8,169 bases of DNA from JAICIG01 sp035532215 (GTDB taxonomy: Bacteria; Planctomycetota; Planctomycetia; Pirellulales; JAICIG01), in NCBI GenBank assembly GCA_035532215.1, contig DATKRK010000024.1, forward strand, positions 1 to 8,169, in the 5' to 3' direction. The notes under the pieces were generated by a model that was given only the letters and a program-made list of their open reading frames with translations, ran no database searches and had not been told where the DNA came from. Below, piece by piece: positions 4,387 through 8,169 of the stretch. The translations under genes were made by a program, and so were the position numbers. Numbering within the stretch: position 1 is the first letter of the stretch; each line of letters opens with the position of its first letter.

Positions 4387-5682
4387 TCAGGTTGCCGCGC
4401 GTGCGGCTCTCGATGGGCTCGGGAGGGAATCAACGAGCGGAGTGAGGAGATGCCGATCGATCCAGGTGATAACGGGCACGCAGACGGCGTCGCCGAAGCC
4501 GAAGAGATTCTGATTGGCGTTTTCGAGGAGGGGGAAGTCATCGGCACCCTGCAGCCGGGCGTATTCGCGTGGCGACATCCATCGCATGCGCACCCTCCCC
4601 TGATCCACGACGACGACGATCTGGCGTGCGCTGCCGCCGCGCGGCGTGCGAAGGCACCCGGCGATGCCATCGACGCGGATTTCCGCGCGCATCGCATGGT
4701 TCCTCGTTCGCCGGTACATGGTTCCGATGTGCGTGCCGCCCTGGGCGCGCAGAAGAGCAAGCCGGTTTCGGTGCAGGTCGTTCATCATGTCGCTGTGCCT
4801 GGCCACGGCGGACGCGTCCCACCACTCTTGCTCGTCGCCCGCGTCGATCACGTCTGCGAGGGTTTTTCGTCGCGGCGATGGGACCGAGAGGTCGAGCCCC
4901 ATCCAACCCGTCGAAAGCGAGACAGTTTGCATCAGGCGGAAAAGTTCGCGCGGGCGCAACGCGAGGGATTGGCGGTCGATGGCACGACGCCAGCGGTCGG
5001 CAAAGGACTCCGGCGACAGCGGGGCCGTTGTCGGGGTCGCTACCTCGCTGCGATGCAGTCCCACCACGAACACGCGGGGCCGGCTTTGGGGAACGAAGTG
5101 CCGGGCGTCGAGGACGAACGCGTCGAGCCAGTAACCCAGGTCCGCGAGGGCGTGCATGGCCGTCGCAAAATCCTTGCCGCCGCGGGACGTAATGAAACCG
5201 GGAACGTTTTCCAGTAGCACCAGCGCCGGGCGGCGGTCCGCAAGCGAGCGGAGCGCCTCGACGAAGCCGAAGAAGGCGGAGGAATGCTCGCCGCGCAGGC
5301 CGCAACCGCTTCCCGCGAGCGAAAGGTCGATACAGGGAAACGAGGCCGTGGCCAGGAGCGGGGCGCACCGAATGCGCGCGAGAACCTCCTGCGTGTTCCA
5401 AACGTCGCCGAGGTGAAACTCCTTGGATTTTCCGAAGCGAGCTTCGTACATGCGGCGTTTGGCCGGGTCGATGTCGTTGGCGTATGCGCAATCCCAGCCG
5501 GAGACTCGCAGCCCCTCCCGCACTAACCCAATGCCGGCAAAGAATTCGCAGAAGGTTTTCTGGCGGCGCGGTCGGCTGCCAGCGGCAGGGCGATCCGGCG
5601 GAGGGCCGTCTGACGCACTCTCGACGAAAGCAGGGAGCGGGCCGGTGCGTGCCCGTCGCGGACGCATACGTGCGGGCGCCAT
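4387..5682 (-). CDS. C5-cytosine DNA methyltransferase
   Basis: This 431-aa protein shows the ordered motifs of C5-cytosine methyltransferases. They are motif I FCEFFAGIGLVREGL (residues 44-58), the acidic ANDIDP of motif II (about 68-73), motif IV SFPCIDLSLAG (114-124) with the catalytic Cys of the PC pair, motif VI LLENVPGF (156-163), motif VIII QSRPRVF (199-205), motif IX around MSPREYARLQG and motif X NLFGFGDAVCVPVITWI (392-408). IAGCLRTPRGG (340-350) lies before motif IX. The segment between VIII and IX (about residues 206-360) is the target-recognition region; its specificity cannot be read. The first 40 residues are Arg/Pro-rich, so the start is uncertain: ATG 5682 is chosen because a GTG at 5793 would overlap the divergent gene, and ATG 5667 is an alternative. 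No nuclease or Vsr gene adjoins it, so it looks like an orphan methylase. Confidence 0.9.
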   Translation of the reverse strand: MAPARMRPRRARTGPLPAFVESASDGPPPDRPAAGSRPRRQKTFCEFFAGIGLVREGLRVSGWDCAYANDIDPAKRRMYEARFGKSKEFHLGDVWNTQEVLARIRCAPLLATASFPCIDLSLAGSGCGLRGEHSSAFFGFVEALRSLADRRPALVLLENVPGFITSRGGKDFATAMHALADLGYWLDAFVLDARHFVPQSRPRVFVVGLHRSEVATPTTAPLSPESFADRWRRAIDRQSLALRPRELFRLMQTVSLSTGWMGLDLSVPSPRRKTLADVIDAGDEQEWWDASAVARHSDMMNDLHRNRLALLRAQGGTHIGTMYRRTRNHAMRAEIRVDGIAGCLRTPRGGSARQIVVVVDQGRVRMRWMSPREYARLQGADDFPLLENANQNLFGFGDAVCVPVITWIDRHLLTPLVDSLPSPSRAARAAT

Positions 5683-5742
5683 CGTAGCGCGGCTGCGTTT
5701 GGAAGGCGAGGGGAGCCTGCTCCGGCGGATCACCGACAACAA
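5683..5742. promoter_or_regulatory. Divergent intergenic region with 13-mer repeat copy
   Basis: This 60-nt gap separates the cytosine methyltransferase from the divergent 5743 gene. It contains GGCGAGGGGAGCC (5705-5717, one mismatch to the 13-mer), whose end joins a small inverted repeat GGAGC-CT-GCTCC. Promoters for both genes should lie here or in the adjoining coding sequence, but I cannot pick convincing hexamers. Confidence 0.35.
5705..5717. repeat. Copy 3 of intergenic 13-mer, one mismatch (GGCGAGGGGAGCC)
   Basis: It lies in the divergent gap between the cytosine methyltransferase and the 5743 gene, in the same orientation as the other copies. Confidence 0.45.
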
Positions 5743-6174
5743 TTGCCGACGGACGCCGTCTCCCTCGTCTGGCACCCTCTCGCCGCGCGCCACGAAACAC
5801 TACCGAAGGCGGTCGCCAGACCTGCGGCCGCGCGCCGCGTGCAGGCGGCTCGACGCGCGCTTCAGACTGAGCGGGATCGCCGTCCGCTTTTTGCCGAACA
5901 AATCGCGCAGCAGCAGCCGGCGCACGAGGAGCGCGTGCGGATGATCGACGCCGCGCAAGTCGCGCACTGGCGGCGCATCCGCGATCACGCGGCACGTATC
6001 TGGCGGGCGGCACGGCGCATCCTGTTTTCGCTGCCCGCCGACGAACGGGATCGCTTGCTGGCAGAGTGGCAGGCCGCCCCATATCCCGGCGGAGCGGCGT
6101 ACTTCGCCGATTTCCTCTGGCAACGAACCGGCCGCAGTGCGTCGATCGAACGGGCGGCAGAGGGCAGGCGATAG
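5743..6174 (+). CDS. Hypothetical protein divergent from the cytosine methyltransferase
   Basis: The reading frame is well supported by GC-rich third positions and a protein-like sequence: RRPLFAEQIAQQQPAHEERV (residues about 46-65), then MIDAAQVAHWRRIRDHAARIW (67-87), ILFSLPADERDRLLAEWQ (93-110) and YPGGAAYFADFLWQRTG (114-130). It looks like a small helical, Arg- and Trp-rich protein with no signal peptide or catalytic motif. I do not recognise a named family. The start is uncertain: TTG 5743 is the most upstream usable codon, GTG 5839 and ATG 5938 are alternatives, and none has a clear ribosome-binding site. The conserved-looking part begins near residue 44. Divergence from the methyltransferase with a 60-nt gap suggests shared regulation, but nothing shows shared function. 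Confidence 0.65.
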   Translation: MPTDAVSLVWHPLAARHETLPKAVARPAAARRVQAARRALQTERDRRPLFAEQIAQQQPAHEERVRMIDAAQVAHWRRIRDHAARIWRAARRILFSLPADERDRLLAEWQAAPYPGGAAYFADFLWQRTGRSASIERAAEGRR

Positions 6175-6189
6175 GGGCCGTGCAAAAGA

Positions 6190-6210
6190 GCCCCATGTCT
6201 GGCATGGGGC
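6190..6210 (-). terminator. Stem-loop terminator between convergent genes
   Basis: An 8-bp stem (GCCCCATG with CATGGGGC) and a 5-nt loop. On the minus strand it is followed by TCTTTTGC, so it ends the 6257-6715 operon. A second hairpin, GCTGCA-TCGCG-TGCAGC, lies at 6214-6230. Confidence 0.65.
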
Positions 6211-6256
6211 GGATGCTGCATCGCGTGCAGCGGTGACGGTGGCGGCGCTTGCGTCG

Positions 6257-6494
6257 TCACTGCGTCATTACTCGAGGGTGCTCCAGCACGGCGACGCAGG
6301 TAGAAAGCGCAATCAACCGGTCGGCATGCGGCCGGAGACGTCGCCGCACAAGCGGCTTGGGCGGAAAGCCGCCCTGCTTTGAGCCAGTGCAGCAGCTCGA
6401 TCGCGTGCTCTTCGCCGGCTTTTCCGTCGCCTTCGGCGTGCGCTTCGATCATCTGCTCCCACAGGAGCTGAGGATCCAGCAGGGGATGCGTCAT
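6257..6494 (-). pseudogene. Frameshifted tandem paralog of the 6491-6715 gene
   Basis: ATG 6494 overlaps the stop of the upstream gene as ATGA, with GAGAGGAGG just before it. The first part, LLDPQLLWEQMIEAHAEG...EEHAIELLHWL, matches the upstream protein (VDPQVVWEQMLDAYSDH...DEHAAALLEWL). After that the same frame becomes unrelated Ala/Arg-rich sequence running on to 5985. The next frame instead gives GGFPPKPLVRRRLRPHADRL and IALSTCVAVLEHPRVMTQ, then a stop at 6257, matching the upstream GGFPPQTVRRR..LRPPANRLIALATCRLALEH. One extra nucleotide within about 6368-6383 (sense CTCAAAGCAGGGCGGC) accounts for the difference. It may be a true inactivating insertion, a sequencing error or, less likely, recoding. 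Coordinates are for the repaired reading. Confidence 0.72.
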
Positions 6495-6715
6495 GCCATG
6501 CCTCCTCTCGCGGAATGCTCCAGTGCCAGGCGGCAGGTCGCCAGCGCGATCAGGCGATTGGCGGGCGGGCGGAGTTGGCGGCGCCGCACCGTCTGCGGCG
6601 GAAATCCGCCTTTCTCCAGCCACTCCAGCAGCGCGGCAGCGTGCTCATCGACAGCGTCCCAGTCATGGTCGCTGTAGGCGTCGAGCATCTGCTCCCAAAC
6701 GACTTGCGGATCCAC
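6491..6715 (-). CDS. 74-aa helical protein of unknown function, first of a tandem paralogous pair
   Basis: The start GTG 6715 has GGGAGGG 6 nt upstream. The protein opens VDPQVVWEQMLDAYSDHDWD, followed by AVDEHAAALLEWLEKGGFPP, so it is mostly two or three helices, possibly a TPR-like pair, then an Arg-rich linker and NRLIALATCRLALEH. Trp, Asp and Glu positions are shared with the downstream paralog, which suggests the fold rather than chance composition is conserved. The stop overlaps the next ATG (ATGA), a duplicated, translationally coupled pair. The leader carries the TCTTTCAC word. I recall small 'LW..M..A...GD...A.EHA..LL.WL..GGFPP' proteins in Planctomycetota but no function. Confidence 0.8.
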   Translation of the reverse strand: MDPQVVWEQMLDAYSDHDWDAVDEHAAALLEWLEKGGFPPQTVRRRQLRPPANRLIALATCRLALEHSARGGMA

Positions 6716-6906
6716 AGGAACCCTCCCTTCTTCCGAGGTGTGAAAGACGCGGCGAGTGCCGCCCCTGCGACAGCAGGGAGAAGAAGGATGCCGGAGCAGA
6801 GCGTCGAAGGAAAGAAACCGGCGTCGCGAGAAGCCGCGACAGAGGGCGGAACCGCGCTGCGCGCGATGCGCCGCAGGCGAGGGGAGCGCCGAAGCGGGCG
6901 CAGGAA
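6716..6906 (-). promoter_or_regulatory. Leader of the 6491-6715 operon with two hairpins and shared CGTCTTTCAC word
   Basis: No gene is evident in this 191-nt gap. On the minus strand CCCTGC-TGTC-GCAGGG (6778-6763) is followed directly by GCGGC-ACTC-GCCGC (6762-6749). CGTCTTTCACAC (6749-6738) and GGGAGG come next, before the GTG. The first hairpin resembles GCCTGC-TTTG-GCAGGC in the zinc-ribbon leader. An exact copy of the 13-mer is at 6876-6888. Confidence 0.45.
6876..6888. repeat. Copy 4 of intergenic 13-mer GGCGAGGGGAGCG, exact
   Basis: It is identical to the copy at 2078-2090 and in the same orientation. It lies just beyond the stop of the 6907-7416 gene. Confidence 0.55.
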
Positions 6907-7416
6907 TCAGCGCTCTTCCTCCGCAAACAATGCGCGCTGCTGCTCTTTCGGTTTGGGTTCGGGATTGGGATCTGCGCCGGGCGCCGGGTGCATGACGACC
7001 GATCCGCAGTCGGCGACGGTGTAGCCGCAATTGCGGCAGGCGACGCCCGGAAACTGCGGATCGCCGGTCCATTGGAGGTCGGGCGTATCGCAGCAAAATC
7101 CCGGTTCGCCTTCACGGCCGGCCGGGACGGCAGGAGCGGGAGACGGGGCGTTCTGGCACGTCAGGTCATTGGAAGACAAGCGGTTGAGGCGCTCCGCCCA
7201 ATCGGGAGCGGTCGGATCGCGCGGCATGCTCGTGATCGGCTGGACCGGCGTCCATTCATCGCTGCGGCTATTCTTCTGCCACCATGCTAGCTCGTCGCGG
7301 ATGGCGTCGAGGATTTGCCGGATGCCGGCCAGTTCCCACTCGACGCCCGCGAGCTTCTCAACGAGGTGCTCGATACTGTTGCCGTCATCGGCAGAAGACT
7401 GCGGGTTTCGCTTCAT
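6907..7416 (-). CDS. 169-aa hypothetical protein: N-terminal amphipathic helix, C-terminal cysteine cluster and QRALF tail
   Basis: The protein has a long, probably coiled-coil N-terminal helix (residues about 13-48, NSIEHLVEKLAGVEWELAGI then RQILDAIRDELAWWQKN). A Pro/Ser-rich linker follows (about 84-100). A compact Cys region FCCDTPDLQW...ACRNCGYTVADC (107-137) has Cys at 108, 109, 127, 130 and 137, including a CxxCGY knuckle typical of zinc ribbons. The charged tail ends EQQRALFAEEER, where QRALF (160-164) matches the sliding-clamp-binding pentapeptide pattern. There is no signal peptide or enzyme motif. ATG 7416 lies 33 nt after the SLH gene stop on the same strand, with no clear ribosome-binding site, so it might be read from upstream. 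I infer a DNA-metabolism-associated small protein; family unknown. Confidence 0.75.
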   Translation of the reverse strand: MKRNPQSSADDGNSIEHLVEKLAGVEWELAGIRQILDAIRDELAWWQKNSRSDEWTPVQPITSMPRDPTAPDWAERLNRLSSNDLTCQNAPSPAPAVPAGREGEPGFCCDTPDLQWTGDPQFPGVACRNCGYTVADCGSVVMHPAPGADPNPEPKPKEQQRALFAEEER

Positions 7417-7449
7417 GGAGCGGTTTTCAGGAAGCAGGGCGCTGCACGC

Positions 7450-8169
7450 TCAGTGGCCCTGGTGCAGCTTCATCACTTCGGTCAGGATCTTACTGAACTC
7501 CGCACGGTTGATGGGATCACCGGGGCGGAAGGCGCCGGTGGGGTTGCCGTTTCCGTCGGTGTCTCCGGAGACGATCCCGAGGTTGGTGGCGGTGGCAATG
7601 GCGTCGGCGTAGGGCGTGGAGGAGGTAACGTCTTTGTAGACGCCCTTGTAGGGTTGCATCGGGATCTGGAAAGTCTGCAGGACGGCTTCCAGTGCTTCAG
7701 CTCTGGACATCGGACGGGTGACGTTGATGGAGAGCGTGTAGGGCGCGAGGTGGAGGGCTTCGGCCTCTGCGATGTAGCCGGCAGACCACTGGTTGCGGGC
7801 GGAGCGGTTCTGGGGAGTGTCCGAGGAGGGAGAGAGTCCTGCTCCGAGGATGACCATCTTGGCGACTTGGGCGTAGGTGACGGGATTTGCAGGAATGAAG
7901 AGACCGAGGGGATGGCCGTTTCTGTCTTCGTAGCCGGTGACAATGCCTTGGGTGACGAGTTGAGCGATGAAGGGAGCGAACCAAGAGGTTATGGGGACAT
8001 CCCGGAAGGAGATGGTGGTGTCGTTGACCGTGAGGGAGAGGGAGGGAGACGACGACGTGGAGCTGAAGGAAGGTGCGATGCTTCCGGTTTGCGTTGAGAG
8101 ATTGAGCGGGAGGATCGACAGCCCGCGGGATCCTCCTCCGCCACCGCCACCGCCACCACCACCACCACC
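7450..8169 (-). CDS. C-terminal part of an S-layer-homology (SLH) domain surface protein
   Basis: The window holds 239 residues and the stop; the N-terminus lies beyond the right edge. After 13 consecutive Gly codons and a Ser/Thr-rich linker, SLH-like repeats follow. FRDVPITSWFAPFIAQLVTQ with GIVTGYEDRNGHPLGLFIP and NPVTYAQVAKM form the first. RPMSRAEALEAVL belongs to a degenerate second. YKDVTSSTPYADAIATATNL with GIVSGDTDGNGNPTGAFRPG and DPINRAEFSKIL form the third. SLH modules bind cell-wall polymers and hold proteins on the surface. The 'GIVxGxxDxxGNPxGxFxPxxPINRAE' style is what I associate with Peribacteria/Peregrinibacteria. Ser codons (mostly TCC/TCT) look unlike the TCG/AGC of its neighbours, so this may be a different genome segment. 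Confidence 0.88.
   Translation of the reverse strand, partial: GGGGGGGGGGGGGSRGLSILPLNLSTQTGSIAPSFSSTSSSPSLSLTVNDTTISFRDVPITSWFAPFIAQLVTQGIVTGYEDRNGHPLGLFIPANPVTYAQVAKMVILGAGLSPSSDTPQNRSARNQWSAGYIAEAEALHLAPYTLSINVTRPMSRAEALEAVLQTFQIPMQPYKGVYKDVTSSTPYADAIATATNLGIVSGDTDGNGNPTGAFRPGDPINRAEFSKILTEVMKLHQGH
8131..8169 (-). repeat. GGN tract encoding polyglycine at the window edge
   Basis: Thirteen Gly codons (GGT, GGC, GGA) run to the last base of the window. It is an in-frame low-complexity linker inside the SLH protein and a likely site of assembly breakage or copy-number error. Confidence 0.85.

Noticed and set aside
3984..4760. 258-aa reading of the zinc-ribbon gene
   Set aside because: It runs through the cytosine methyltransferase coding sequence in another frame. 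The ribosome-binding site and homology-like region support only ATG 4187.
4538..6205. 555-aa minus-strand open frame
   Set aside because: It is an Arg/Pro/Ala-rich shadow of the cytosine methyltransferase and of the opposite-strand 5743 gene, with no recognisable motif. Long empty frames are expected at this GC content.
5985..6380. Uncorrected C-terminal extension of the second paralog after the frameshift
   Set aside because: It is unrelated to the paralog, reads through a terminator stem and is antisense to the 5743 gene.
7315..8097. 260-aa plus-strand, Gly/Val-rich open frame
   Set aside because: It is antisense to the SLH repeats; its repetitive composition mirrors the SLH coding strand.
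1..8169. CRISPR array, tRNA, or an integrase/attachment-site pair
   Set aside because: I saw no regularly spaced direct repeats, no cloverleaf with a T-loop consensus, and no recombinase or long flanking direct repeat. The short 13-mer copies are too few and too widely spaced for an array.

Overview
This GC-rich window (roughly two thirds G+C by eye) carries tightly packed, mostly small genes. Most are on the minus strand; one short operon, one adenine methyltransferase and one orphan gene are on the plus strand. No integrase, transposase, terminase, capsid, replication gene, rRNA, tRNA or CRISPR array is visible, so I cannot say whether it is prophage, plasmid or genomic island. The small-gene content and two methyltransferases without a nuclease partner suggest an accessory region. 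Several proteins recall Planctomycetota hypotheticals to me, whereas the SLH-type protein at the right edge recalls Patescibacteria (Peribacteria/Peregrinibacteria). This is memory of families, not a search, and the host is unresolved. UGA is used as stop.

Layout, left to right. A secreted or membrane-anchored protein runs off the left edge (1-711, minus). Next come a small protein of a two-member family (867-1136, minus) and a PemK/MazF toxin-antitoxin pair (1357-1970, minus). A two-gene plus operon follows: an unknown 146-aa protein overlapped by ATGA with a 72-aa paralog of the 867-1136 protein (2229-2884). Then a D12-class N6-adenine methyltransferase (3006-3929, plus), a 67-aa zinc-ribbon protein (3984-4187, minus) and a C5-cytosine methyltransferase (4387-5682, minus). 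An unknown gene diverges from the latter (5743-6174, plus). Two overlapping paralogs follow, the second frameshifted (6257-6715, minus), then an unknown protein with an N-terminal helix and C-terminal cysteine cluster (6907-7416, minus). The window ends in the C-terminus of an SLH-domain surface protein (7450-8169, minus).

The main pattern is at the regulatory level. Four transcription units of small unknown genes (starts 1136, 2229, 4187 and 6715) share a leader: one or more hairpins, a word close to GCTCTTTCAC, then a strong Shine-Dalgarno. Three of them end in compact stem-loop terminators. The toxin-antitoxin pair and the two methyltransferases lack this leader and lack good ribosome-binding sites; two of these three (antitoxin and adenine methyltransferase) have promoter-like hexamers that would give leaderless mRNAs. 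A GC-rich 13-mer (GGCGAGGGGAGCG) recurs in intergenic gaps. This suggests one set of small proteins under common control, interleaved with independently expressed defence or anti-restriction modules. Their functions cannot be read from the sequence.
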